From JAKAQB01 sp035702855 (lineage in GTDB: Bacteria; Actinomycetota; Acidimicrobiia; Acidimicrobiales; Palsa-688), in the NCBI GenBank assembly GCA_035702855.1, contig DASSZM010000170.1:1-12663 (forward strand): 12,663 nucleotides of DNA, in the 5' to 3' direction. Below are positions 1 through 6,657 of this stretch, piece after piece. Each line of letters opens with the position of its first letter. Position 1 is the stretch's first letter. The notes below the pieces were generated by a model. It did no database searches and was not told the DNA's origin. It saw only the letters and a list, made by a program, of their open reading frames with translations. The position numbers were made by a program, and so were the translations under genes.

Positions 1-154
1 GTCCGGGGGCCGGGCGAGCGCCCGGGGACGCCGGAGGCCAGCGAACACCCGGCGGCCCGCGCTCGCCGGGCGACGCCGGCCGCCCCGGAGGCGCCAAGGC
101 GCGCCGCCGGAGGCGGTGGGCGCCCGGTGGCCGGCGCCCGAACAGGGGCGACTA

Positions 155-176
155 GCAACCGCCGGCGGGCGGTTGC
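155..176 (-). terminator. Hairpin downstream of glnII, possible terminator
   Basis: A perfect 9-bp inverted repeat (GCAACCGCC and GGCGGTTGC) encloses a 4-base loop, starting about 63 bases after the glnII stop. There is no T-tract on the minus strand, so this would be the U-less hairpin type often proposed for actinobacteria. The rest of 1-238 is GC-rich sequence with no gene I can support. The palindrome could also be chance in such GC-rich DNA. Confidence 0.35.
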
Positions 177-238
177 GGGTCGTCGGCGGGGCTCGCTCGG
201 CCGCCCGACGGCTCAGGCGGTGGCAGATCCGACCCCGG

Positions 239-1240
239 TCAGGCGAGGGCCGCGCAGCAGGTGTCGACCATCAGGCGGGTCACCACGTAAGGGTCCATGT
301 TGGCGTTGGGCCGCCGGTCCTCGATGTAGCCGCGGCCCTCCTGCGCGACCTGCCAGGGGATCCGCACCGAGGCCCCGCGGTCCGACACGCCGTAGCTGAA
401 CTCGTCGAAGGGGGCGGTCTCGTGTTGGCCGGTGAGACGGTCCTCGATGCCGTGGCCGTAGTTGGCGACGTGCTCGGCGGCGTTCTTGCCGAGCGCCTCG
501 GCGGCACCGATGACCGCGTCGTAGGTCTCCCTCATGGCCTTGGTCGAGAAGTTGGTGTGGCACCCGGCGCCGTTCCAGTCCCCACGGACCGGCTTGGGGT
601 GCAGCGTCACCGAGATCCCATGGTCCTCCCCGATCCGGTGCAGCAGCCAGCGGGCCACCCACAGCTGGTCGGAGCACTCCACCGGCCCGAGCGGTCCCAC
701 CTGGAACTCCCACTGCCCGGGCATGACCTCGGCGTTGATCCCGGACAGCGAGAGCCCGGCGGCGATGCAGGCATCGAGGTGGGCCTCCACCAGCGGACGG
801 CCGTAGATGTCGTCGGCGCCGACCCCGCAGTAGTACGGGCCCTGGGGGGCCGGGTACCCGGTGTGGTCCGGGAAGCCGAGGGGCCGGCTGCCCCGGAACA
901 TCGTGTACTCCTGCTCGATGCCGAAGAGCGGCTCCTGGTTGGCGTACTTCGTCGCCACCTCGACCAGCGGGGCGCGGGTGTTGGTGGGGTGCGGCGTCAT
1001 GTCGGTGAGCAGCACCTCGCACAGCACCAGCAGGTTGGCGCCGCCGCGGATCGGGTCGGGACAGGAGAAGACCGGCTTCAAGACGCAGTCCGACGCCCTC
1101 CCGGGCGCCTGGTTGGTGCTCGAGCCATCGAAGCCCCAGATGGGCAGCTCGCCCGACGAGCTCAGGATCTTCGTCTTGGACCGGAGGAGCGCCGTCGGTT
1201 GGGTGCCGTCGATCCAGATGTACTCGGCTTTGATCGTCAC
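239..1240 (-). CDS. glnII: Glutamine synthetase type II (GlnII)
   Basis: A 333-residue cytoplasmic enzyme that makes glutamine from glutamate, ammonia and ATP. It belongs to the short eukaryote-like GSII family found in actinobacteria and rhizobia; the length is normal for GSII. Visible motifs are WGFDGSS (35-41), the metal-binding GIEQEY (107-112), GQWEFQ (175-180), the ATP/glutamate region KPVRGDWNGAGCHTNFS (216-232), ASVRIP (290-295) and EDRRPNANMDPY (307-318) near the C-terminus, so all active-site blocks look intact. The start is GTG at 1240 (MTIKAEYIW), which fits the usual GSII N-terminus; only a weak GAAG is seen upstream. It is divergent from a type I synthetase across a 102-bp gap with a possible GlnR-like site. 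GSII is not controlled by adenylylation, so transcriptional control is likely. Confidence 0.97.
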   Translation of the reverse strand: MTIKAEYIWIDGTQPTALLRSKTKILSSSGELPIWGFDGSSTNQAPGRASDCVLKPVFSCPDPIRGGANLLVLCEVLLTDMTPHPTNTRAPLVEVATKYANQEPLFGIEQEYTMFRGSRPLGFPDHTGYPAPQGPYYCGVGADDIYGRPLVEAHLDACIAAGLSLSGINAEVMPGQWEFQVGPLGPVECSDQLWVARWLLHRIGEDHGISVTLHPKPVRGDWNGAGCHTNFSTKAMRETYDAVIGAAEALGKNAAEHVANYGHGIEDRLTGQHETAPFDEFSYGVSDRGASVRIPWQVAQEGRGYIEDRRPNANMDPYVVTRLMVDTCCAALA

Positions 1241-1264
1241 GGTCCGTCAGCTTCGCTGCGGCGT

Positions 1265-1291
1265 GTTTCGGCGGCTTTCCAGTTCGATGAA
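1265..1291 (-). promoter_or_regulatory. Possible GlnR-like box between glnII and glnA2-like gene
   Basis: Read on the minus strand, this segment has GGAAA, six bases, then GAAAC, preceded 11 bases earlier by TTCAT. The 11-base periodicity and the exact GAAAC half-site resemble the published GlnR pattern (gTnAC-n6-GaAAC), but the other half-sites match poorly. It lies 25-51 bases upstream of the glnII start. The presence of a GlnR-like gene nearby makes it worth listing; a chance match is quite possible. Confidence 0.22.
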
Positions 1292-1342
1292 CGCTGTGTG
1301 AACTCGCCCCCGCTCCCCCGGGGCGTCGGCCACCATACGGGG

Positions 1343-2710
1343 GTGGAGCAGCAGAAGGACTACGTCCTGCGGACCGTCGAGGAGCGCCACGTGCGCTTCG
1401 TGCAGCTGTGGTTCACCGATGTGCTCGGGGTCCCCAAGTCGATCCAGATCACGCCGGCCGAGCTCGAAGTCGCCCTCGAGGAGGGCCTGACCTTCGACGG
1501 CTCCAGCGTCGACGGCTTCAGCCGGGTCCAGGAGAGCGACGTCCTCGCCCTCCCCGACGCCACCACCTTCCAGCTGCTCCCCTACCTGGCCGACGGCACG
1601 CCGACGGCCCGGGTCGTCTGCGACGTCGTCAACCTCGACGGCAGCCCGTTCGAGGGCGACCCGCGCCAGGTCCTGCGGCGGGCGCTGGACCGCGCGCGGG
1701 CCCTCGGTCTCTCGTTCTTCGCTGCTCCGGAGCTCGAGTACTTCTACTTCGCGCGCGACGGAGCGGGCGACCTCGCCCGCGGCGGCGTGACCGACGGGCT
1801 CGCGCCACCGGTGCCCCTCGACCACGGCTCCTACTTCGACCTCACCACCAACGACCTCGGCAGCGAGCTGCGCCGCCAGACGGTGCTGACGCTCGAGGAG
1901 ATGGGCATCCCCGTCGAGTACAACCAGCACGAGGACGCCCCCAGCCAGCACGAGATCGACCTGCGCTACACCGACGCGCTGACCATGGCCGACACGATCA
2001 TGACGGTCCGGATGGTGGTGAAGGAGCTCGCCGCCCGTCGCGGCGTGGTGGCCTCCTTCATGCCCAAGCCGCTCGCCGGGGTGCAGGGGTCCGGCATGCA
2101 CCTCCACCTGTCGCTGTTCGACGGCGGGACCAACGCCTTCCACGACGCCGGCGACCCCTATCACCTCTCGCCCGTCGCCCGGCAGTTCATCGCCGGGCTG
2201 CTGCGCCACGCCCATGAGCTGACGGCTGTGACCAACCAGTGGGTCAACTCCTACAAGCGGTTGATCGTCGGGTACGAGGCCCCCGTCTACGTCTCCTGGG
2301 CCCGCAACAACCGCTCGGCGCTGGTCCGGGTGCCGCCGACCAAAGCGGGCAAACCGGACTCGACCCGGATCGAGTACCGAGCCCCGGACCCGGCGTGCAA
2401 CCCCTACCTCGCCCTGGCGGCCGTGCTGGCCGCCGGCCTCGCCGGCATCGAGGGTCGCTACGAGCTGCCACCGGAGCTGGCCACCAACCTCTACGACCTC
2501 CGCAGCGACGAGCGGCGCGAGCTCGGGATCGAGGCGCTGCCGTCGTCACTCGCGGACGCCGTGGACCGGCTCGAACAGTCCAAGCTGCTGGCCGACACGC
2601 TCGGGGAGCACGTCTTCGAGTGGTTCGTGCGCAACAAGCGCGCCGAGTGGGTCGCCTACCGTTCCGAGGTCACGCCCTTCGAGCTGCGCCGGTACCTTCC
2701 GACGCTCTGA
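1343..2710 (+). CDS. glnA2: Type I glutamine synthetase, GlnA2-like
   Basis: A 455-residue GSI-family protein that resembles actinobacterial GlnA2 along its whole length. Motifs are the latch loop FDGSSVDGF (51-59), metal ligands in PELEYF (129-134) and HEDAPSQHEID (196-206), the ATP signature KPLAGVQGSGMHLHLS (242-257), NSYKRL (302-307) and RIEYR (342-346). The roughly 25-residue insertion of the adenylylated GSI-beta group is absent, although a tyrosine (Y384 in NLYDL) sits where that group is modified. The reading frame is open for 1.2 kb upstream, but that stretch is antisense to glnII; GTG at 1343 gives the family N-terminus (MEQQKDYVLR). No Shine-Dalgarno is seen. CACCAT at 1331-1336, six bases before GTG, could be a -10 for leaderless expression. 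GlnA2-type enzymes can be genuine synthetases or gamma-glutamyl-polyamine synthetases, so the substrate is not certain. A GlnR-like regulator gene follows. Confidence 0.93.
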   Translation: MEQQKDYVLRTVEERHVRFVQLWFTDVLGVPKSIQITPAELEVALEEGLTFDGSSVDGFSRVQESDVLALPDATTFQLLPYLADGTPTARVVCDVVNLDGSPFEGDPRQVLRRALDRARALGLSFFAAPELEYFYFARDGAGDLARGGVTDGLAPPVPLDHGSYFDLTTNDLGSELRRQTVLTLEEMGIPVEYNQHEDAPSQHEIDLRYTDALTMADTIMTVRMVVKELAARRGVVASFMPKPLAGVQGSGMHLHLSLFDGGTNAFHDAGDPYHLSPVARQFIAGLLRHAHELTAVTNQWVNSYKRLIVGYEAPVYVSWARNNRSALVRVPPTKAGKPDSTRIEYRAPDPACNPYLALAAVLAAGLAGIEGRYELPPELATNLYDLRSDERRELGIEALPSSLADAVDRLEQSKLLADTLGEHVFEWFVRNKRAEWVAYRSEVTPFELRRYLPTL

Positions 2711-2811
2711 GCGGGTCCTCCGCTCTCCTTCCTCCTTCGTCCCTCACCCGTCACCCTTCGGCCGCCGACCCCCGCCCGCCCACCGACACCGGTCGTCCGT
2801 CTCCGCTGATC

Positions 2812-3492
2812 GTGCAACCTCTCCTCGTGCACCCGGACCCGCCACCGCCCGAGTTGGCACGCGCCCTCGACCTCGCCGGGTACCCGTGGAAGGCCGTCGG
2901 GTCGCCGGCGGAAGCCGACGGGATGGCACCGGACGGCGGCTGGGCCGGCGTCGTCATCGCCGCCGGCGGGGACCTCGAGGGCGCCCTGGCGACCTGCCGG
3001 CCCCTACGCCACCGGGACCTGCCCCTGGCGCCCCTCCTCCTCCTGGTCGGCGCCGACCACCTCCGGGCGCTGGATCCGGCTGAGGACCTGTTCGACGACT
3101 TCTGCGTCGTGCCGTTCGACCCACCCGAGCTGGAGCTCCGGCTGGCGCACCTGCTGCGGCGCGCCGGGCAGGGAGGCCGACCCGAGCTCGTCGAGTACGG
3201 CAGCCTCGTGCTCAACCTGGAGACCTACCAGGCGGCCATCGCCGGCCGGCCGCTCGACCTGACCTACATGGAGTACGAGCTGCTCAAGTTCCTCGCCACC
3301 CACCCCGGCAAGGTGTTCACCCGCGAAGCGCTGCTCTCCCAGGTCTGGGGCTACGAGTACTACGGCGGCGCCCGCACCGTCGACGTGCACGTGCGGCGCC
3401 TCCGGGCCAAGCTCGGCGAGGAGCACGCGGCGCTCATCTCGACCGTCCGCTCCGTGGGGTACCGGTTCGGCCAGACGCGCTGGGGGGCCTGA
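2812..3492 (+). CDS. glnR: GlnR-like OmpR-family orphan response regulator, no phosphoacceptor Asp
   Basis: A 226-residue protein with a degenerate receiver domain (about 1-118) and an OmpR-type winged helix (about 126-220). The DNA-binding half closely follows actinobacterial GlnR: LDLTYMEYELLKFLATHPG, WGYEYYGG, then RTVDVHVRRLRAKLG and VGYRF. GlnR activates or represses nitrogen-assimilation genes and has no partner kinase. No histidine kinase is visible here. In the receiver, the GlnR segment VDGRRDL corresponds to IAAGGDL (49-55), so the usual Asp is Ala50 and phosphorylation there is impossible. The start GTG at 2812 fits the GlnR N-terminus. The frame is open further upstream, but that part overlaps the synthetase gene in another frame. 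There is no clear ribosome site. The position 101 bp after a glutamine synthetase supports the nitrogen role. An MtrA-like or other OmpR orphan regulator is the alternative. Confidence 0.85.
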   Translation: MQPLLVHPDPPPPELARALDLAGYPWKAVGSPAEADGMAPDGGWAGVVIAAGGDLEGALATCRPLRHRDLPLAPLLLLVGADHLRALDPAEDLFDDFCVVPFDPPELELRLAHLLRRAGQGGRPELVEYGSLVLNLETYQAAIAGRPLDLTYMEYELLKFLATHPGKVFTREALLSQVWGYEYYGGARTVDVHVRRLRAKLGEEHAALISTVRSVGYRFGQTRWGA

Positions 3493-3503
3493 GGGCGCCA
3501 CCC

Positions 3504-3529
3504 GGCGGCCGGCGGGCCCGGCGGCCGCC
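3504..3529 (+). terminator. GC-rich hairpin after glnR-like gene, probable terminator
   Basis: GGCGGCCG at 3504-3511 pairs perfectly with CGGCCGCC at 3522-3529 around a 10-base loop, starting 11 bases after the stop codon. No T-tract follows. The placement right behind the regulator gene suggests a factor-independent or rho-assisting terminator. Confidence 0.4.
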
Positions 3530-3575
3530 CCGGCGGGCCCTGGGCGGGCAGGGACCCTGAAACCGTGACAAACCG

Positions 3576-3589
3576 GCCAATCGGTTGGC
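3576..3589 (+). other. Short hairpin overlapping the 5' arm of the structured element
   Basis: GCCAA (3576-3580) and TTGGC (3585-3589) form a 5-bp stem with a TCGG tetraloop. It shares bases 3588-3589 with the closing stem of the larger fold at 3588-3703, so the two structures compete slightly. Stability is modest and the function is unknown. Confidence 0.25.
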
Positions 3590-3703
3590 GCAGACTGGGG
3601 AGAATGCGGCGCCTTGGGGGTCCGAGCCCGGCTTGGGGAGACTGCCCTACGGAGGTAGGGCCACCCTCGACCCCCAATCGATCCGGTCACCCCCAGATTG
3701 CGC
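3588..3703 (+). ncRNA. Candidate structured RNA of unknown family
   Basis: This stretch without a gene folds into nested pairings I can trace by eye. GCGCAG-A-CTGGGG (3588-3600) pairs with CCCCAG-A-TTGCGC (3691-3703) with one A-A mismatch and one G-U. TTGGGGGTC (3614-3622) pairs perfectly over nine bases with GACCCCCAA (3669-3677). GCCCTAC (3644-3650) pairs with GTAGGGC (3655-3661) around the loop GGAG. The G-U pair G3593-T3698, and a possible further one G3587-T3704, would be C-A mismatches on the other strand, which favours plus-strand transcription. No plus-strand gene follows, so it would be a free RNA or a 3' element of the glnR-like transcript rather than a riboswitch. I recognise no SRP RNA, tmRNA, RNase P, 6C or T-box core. 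No promoter is evident. Confidence 0.35.
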
Positions 3704-3834
3704 TCGCGCCCCCACTCTTCGGCGCCTTGGGCACCGGGTCGACCGCGCCACGCGGCAGCGACGGGGTGAAGGTCGGGTAGCCGCGGTCGGCGCCCGGTTG
3801 CGCGCCCCGCACGGCGCCCGGCCGCCTGGTCCGG
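3704..3834. other. Gene-free GC-rich spacer
   Basis: I see no supportable gene or signal here. Short open frames cross it, but they lack recognisable motifs or ribosome sites. Together with 3493-3703 and the following repeat it makes a 372-bp gap between the glnR-like gene and the small membrane-protein gene. Confidence 0.5.
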
Positions 3835-3862
3835 AGCCGGGAGCCGGCAGCCGGCAGCCGGC
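3835..3862. repeat. Tandem 7-bp repeat (AGCCGGS x4)
   Basis: Four head-to-tail copies of AGCCGG followed by G or C span 28 bases, the last three identical. The array ends two bases before the stop codon of the small minus-strand gene at 3865. It could be replication slippage; no function is implied. Confidence 0.7.
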
Positions 3863-3864
3863 GG

Positions 3865-4035
3865 TCAGACGTTGGTGGCGATCAGCTCGCTGCCCTCGTG
3901 GGTGGCCTCGGCCTCCCCGGTCAGCAGCTGGCCGAGCGCCCACGCCACCGCGCCCCAGACGAACCAGAAAGCAGCGGGCAGGACGACGACGAGGACGATG
4001 GCGATGAGGATGGCGCCGGCCACAACCGCCATCAT
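3865..4035 (-). CDS. Small single-pass membrane protein, unknown function
   Basis: A 56-residue open frame with two consecutive ATG codons at 4035 and 4032 preceded by GGTGAG, which is best spaced for the second ATG. Residues about 4-36 form a long hydrophobic stretch, including AGAILIAIVLVVVLPAAFWF and a second Trp/Ala-rich part, enough for one long or two short membrane helices. The tail (about 40-56) is acidic and polar, ending HEGSELIATNV. I do not recognise the family. Codon third positions are mostly G or C, as in the neighbouring genes. It lies 75 bp after ridA on the same strand and could be co-transcribed with it. It fills what would otherwise look like non-coding DNA. Confidence 0.62.
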   Translation of the reverse strand: MMAVVAGAILIAIVLVVVLPAAFWFVWGAVAWALGQLLTGEAEATHEGSELIATNV

Positions 4036-4110
4036 CGCTCACCGGGTGGCCGGCCGGCCACCTCCGGGGCCGCCCTCCCGCAACGCAACGCCCACCTGCA
4101 GCGCCCGCAA

Positions 4111-4473
4111 TCAGCCGATGCTGGCCCAGGCCTCGATCTCGACCAGGCCGCCGAGCGGCAACCCGGCGACCGCCACCGCCGAGCGGGCGGGGCGGTGCTC
4201 CCCGAAAGCGGCGACGTAGGCGGCGTTCATGGCCGGGTAGTCGTCGATGTCGGTGAGGAAGACCGTGGTCTTCACCACGGATCCGAGGTCGGCACCCTCG
4301 GACGCGAGGAGGGCGGCGAGGTTGGCGATGGCCTGGGTCAGCTGGGCCTCGACGCCGCCGTCGACGAGGGTCCCGTCGCGCAACCCCAGCTGCCCCGAGA
4401 CGATGAGCCATCCCCCGGACCGGACGATGGGCGTGTAGGGGCCGACCGGGCGGGACGGAGATGCGTCACTCAT
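4111..4473 (-). CDS. RidA family (YjgF/YER057c/UK114) protein
   Basis: A 120-residue member of the RidA family, trimeric cytoplasmic proteins that hydrolyse reactive enamine/imine intermediates such as 2-aminoacrylate released by PLP enzymes. Visible family features are GPYTP (11-15) with the conserved Tyr13, SGQLG (26-30), an Asn/Ala-rich middle helix, FLTDIDDYPAMNAAY (72-86), Arg97 in PARSAV (equivalent to the substrate-carboxylate Arg105 of E. coli RidA) and Glu114 in VEIEAWA. Keeping the Arg suggests an active deaminase rather than one of the Arg-lacking Rid subgroups. ATG at 4473 is preferred because TAGCGT at 4482-4487 suits a leaderless transcript; GTG at 4479 in the same frame is the alternative. 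In mycobacteria a RidA-like gene (Rv3678c) lies beside the ArsA-like ATPase pair; here they are more than 6 kb apart. Confidence 0.92.
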   Translation of the reverse strand: MSDASPSRPVGPYTPIVRSGGWLIVSGQLGLRDGTLVDGGVEAQLTQAIANLAALLASEGADLGSVVKTTVFLTDIDDYPAMNAAYVAAFGEHRPARSAVAVAGLPLGGLVEIEAWASIG

Positions 4474-4481
4474 GGTCACGG

Positions 4482-4487
4482 ACGCTA
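4482..4487 (-). promoter_or_regulatory. -10 element of ridA-family gene
   Basis: On the minus strand TAGCGT fits the actinobacterial TANNNT -10 and ends eight bases before ATG 4473. This implies a leaderless or near-leaderless mRNA. No clear -35 is seen. The 98-104-bp gap between this gene and the upstream fusion gene contains no other signal I can defend. Confidence 0.45.
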
Positions 4488-4577
4488 CCGCCCGATGACC
4501 CGGTGCCCGGCATTACCCAGCGGCGACGCTCACCCGCCCGGTGGCGCTCACCCGCGGTGACGTGGTCCCGACCGGGT

Positions 4578-6194
4578 TCAGCTCCGGCGCAGGTCGCGCA
4601 TCGTCGGCAACGTCGGGGGGCAGCCCTGCGCCACCCAGGCCGCGGCCGCCACGGCGGCGAAGGCGGCGTCGGACCCGTTGACCGGCGGTCCCCCGCCGTC
4701 GGCGATCGTGACCTCGACGGGCGGCGTGTCCACCGCCCGGAGGATCCCCCAGGAGCGGATCGTGAGGTCCTCGGGTCGACCTTCCTCGTCGACGGCGATG
4801 CCCTCGGAGCACACCCATCCGAGTGCCATGTGGGCGGCCCCGACGACGTAGGAGCGCAGGACCACGGCGTCGAGCGGGTCGCCGCAGGCCACCGTCACCC
4901 GCACCCGCACCGGGCGCCCGTCATCGGCGACATCGACGGTGGCGGTGGCCTCGCCGCCGTCCGGCGCCCGGACGGTCACCTGCCGGTCGCCCCGGGCGGC
5001 CGCCAGGACCAGCGCCGCCTCCGCCCAGCCGGCTGCCCGCAGCGCCGCCGACGTCGGGGGGCCGGCCAGGTCGACCTCCTCGATCACGAGGTCCGGAGCC
5101 GCCGCCCGGATGGCGTCGGCGATGCCGGGGGTGCGCGCCACCCGTGCGACACCGCTGCCGTCGGAGAGGACCCCGATGGCCACCGGGGGGCGCTTGGCGC
5201 CCATCCGCACCACGTCCTCCCGGCCGAGGACCACCCGGACCGGACGACCGGACTCGTCGGCGAGCCGACGGGCGGCGGCAGGCGCCACCGAGGACAGCTT
5301 GCCCCCGAAGGCGCCGCCGTTGGCGAGCGCCGACGCCGGTTCGCCGCCGGGCACGCACCACGAGGCGTCCGGCTCGAGGTAGCCGGGCTCGACCCAGGTC
5401 GTCCGCAGGGTCGCTACCCAGTCGCCCGCCGGCAGCTCGAGCGGCCAGGTGAGCGGACGGCCGCTCCGCCGCCCGGCGAGCACGCCCGCCGCGGCACGCG
5501 CCTCGGCCAGCGACTCCCCGACGGCCCACCCCCCGGCGCCGTCCGGCACGGCGACGAGAGCGTCGGCCGGTGCCGTATCGGAGGCGAACCCGCCCCGACC
5601 CAGCACGGCGTCGACGCCCACCGCCTGCGGCGAGCGGCCCTCGATCGTGGCTCGCCGCGCCGCCGGCGCCGACAGGGCGGCGACCGGGCGCTCGCCGGCG
5701 CCCTCACCCCCGCTCGGCCGGGGACCGCAACCACCGGCGCTGCCGCCGGGTTCGGCCGGTTGCCAGCTGCGAGCGGCGTCCCGGATGCCCTGCCACCCGG
5801 TGCAGCGACAGAGGTGGGCGAGCAGTGCCCGGTCCACGGCCGCCGGCTCGGGGCGGGGCCCGAGGGCCGCGAGCCGGCAGAGGATCCCCGGGGTGCAGAA
5901 GCCGCACTGGCTGCCACCGGCCGCCAGCACGGCACGAGCCAGCGGCTCGACGACCTCCGGAGCGAGCCCGTCGGCGGTCACGATCGACCGGCCGGCCACG
6001 CGCCGCACCGCCGTCACACAGGCCACCCGGGGTTGGCCGTCGACGAGCACGGTGCAGCACCCGCACTGCCCCTGCGGGCTGCACCCGTCCTTGGGGCTGC
6101 GGACGCCGAGCTCGTCGCGGAGCGCCTCGAGCAGGGACACCCCGTCCCGCTGGACCGTCCGGGCGCGCCCGTCGACGGTCAGGTCGACCGGCAC
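4578..6194 (-). CDS. Fusion of [2Fe-2S] subunit with shrunken molybdopterin hydroxylase large subunit
   Basis: A 538-residue protein. Residues 1-145 are a complete CoxS/XdhC-type small subunit: Cys38, 44, 46/47 and 59 for the plant-type cluster, then QCGFC (C97, C100) and LCRCTGW (C129, C131) for the second. A linker (about 146-185) leads into a compressed relative of the xanthine/CO dehydrogenase large subunit: YLEPDASW (272-279), NGGAFGGK (292-299) followed by GRPVRVVLGRED (316-327), and a C-terminal block (about 432-535) with RAVDTPPVEV (486-495). That part is about 350 residues, against some 750-800 in normal large subunits, and the region usually before GGxFGGK is nearly gone. The catalytic Glu motif GxGE appears as NGSD (506-509). 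The start GTG at 6194 lies 21 bp after erpA, suggesting one operon. Electron transfer or a modified hydroxylase are both possible; the substrate is unknown. Confidence 0.85.
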   Translation of the reverse strand: MPVDLTVDGRARTVQRDGVSLLEALRDELGVRSPKDGCSPQGQCGCCTVLVDGQPRVACVTAVRRVAGRSIVTADGLAPEVVEPLARAVLAAGGSQCGFCTPGILCRLAALGPRPEPAAVDRALLAHLCRCTGWQGIRDAARSWQPAEPGGSAGGCGPRPSGGEGAGERPVAALSAPAARRATIEGRSPQAVGVDAVLGRGGFASDTAPADALVAVPDGAGGWAVGESLAEARAAAGVLAGRRSGRPLTWPLELPAGDWVATLRTTWVEPGYLEPDASWCVPGGEPASALANGGAFGGKLSSVAPAAARRLADESGRPVRVVLGREDVVRMGAKRPPVAIGVLSDGSGVARVARTPGIADAIRAAAPDLVIEEVDLAGPPTSAALRAAGWAEAALVLAAARGDRQVTVRAPDGGEATATVDVADDGRPVRVRVTVACGDPLDAVVLRSYVVGAAHMALGWVCSEGIAVDEEGRPEDLTIRSWGILRAVDTPPVEVTIADGGGPPVNGSDAAFAAVAAAAWVAQGCPPTLPTMRDLRRS

Positions 6195-6215
6195 GGCGCC
6201 CCCGGACTCAGCGGG

Positions 6216-6563
6216 TCAGCTGAACGACTGCCCGCAGCCGCAGGTGCGGGTGGCGTTGGGATTGTTGATGCTGAAGCCCGCGCCCTGGAGGCCGTCCTTG
6301 AAGTCGAGGACCGAGCCCTGCAGCAGGCTGGCGCTGCTCGGATCGACCACGACCGTGACGGCGCCGAACTGCGACCGCACGTCGTCGCCGGCGACGTCGG
6401 TGTCGAAGAACATCTCGTAGCTGAAGCCCGAGCAGCCACCCGGCCGGACGGCGACCCGCAGCGCGAGCTCGGCGTTGCCCTCTTGGGCGAGCAGCTCGGC
6501 GACCTTGGCGGACGCCAGGTCCGTCAGGGTGATCGGAGCGGTTTCCGTAGACGTGGTGCTCAC
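6216..6563 (-). CDS. erpA: A-type iron-sulfur carrier (ErpA/HesB family)
   Basis: A 115-residue A-type carrier that receives Fe-S clusters from the scaffold and passes them to apo-proteins. The three ligand cysteines are in the standard places: C44 in GGCSGFSY, and C108 and C110 in TCGCGQSF at the C-terminus. Length and spacing are typical. The start is GTG at 6563, set by an excellent ribosome site (AGGAGG, five bases upstream). It has its own promoter-like sequence at 6603-6608 and is followed after 21 bp by the Fe-S/molybdopterin fusion gene, a likely client. A SufR-like regulator gene lies upstream on the same strand. ErpA, IscA and SufA are hard to separate by sequence; ErpA is the usual actinobacterial name. 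Confidence 0.95.
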   Translation of the reverse strand: MSTTSTETAPITLTDLASAKVAELLAQEGNAELALRVAVRPGGCSGFSYEMFFDTDVAGDDVRSQFGAVTVVVDPSSASLLQGSVLDFKDGLQGAGFSINNPNATRTCGCGQSFS

Positions 6564-6567
6564 CGGT

Positions 6568-6573
6568 ACCTCC
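6568..6573 (-). promoter_or_regulatory. Strong ribosome binding site of erpA
   Basis: On the minus strand AGGAGGT precedes GTG 6563 with about five bases between. It is one of the few strong Shine-Dalgarno sequences in the window and fixes the GTG start. Confidence 0.8.
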
Positions 6574-6602
6574 TGTGGCGGGCCGGCTCCGGCCCTCGGC
6601 CA

Positions 6603-6633
6603 ATGCTACTGGGTGATCCGCGCAGAGCGTCAC
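6603..6633 (-). promoter_or_regulatory. Promoter-like sequence of erpA
   Basis: On the minus strand TAGCAT (6603-6608) fits TANNNT, with GTGACGC about 18-19 bases upstream as a weak -35. A start near 6596 would give a roughly 33-nt leader carrying the strong ribosome site. It lies in the 94-bp gap after the regulator gene, so erpA can be expressed separately. Confidence 0.4.
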
Positions 6634-6657
6634 CCCCCACCGCCGGGTCGCGGCGTT

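Noticed and set aside
116..1342. Long open 5' extension of the type I glutamine synthetase frame
   Set aside because: It is antisense to the clearly real glnII and has no family similarity; the synthetase N-terminus begins at GTG 1343.
2239..2811. Upstream open extension of the GlnR-like frame
   Set aside because: It overlaps the synthetase gene in another frame and reads as Arg/Pro/Gly-rich shadow sequence; family similarity starts at 2812.
3588..3703. SRP RNA, tmRNA, T-box or a known riboswitch
   Set aside because: The conserved cores of these (for example the SRP GGAAG apical loop region or the T-box TGGNACCGCG) are absent, and no plus-strand gene follows.
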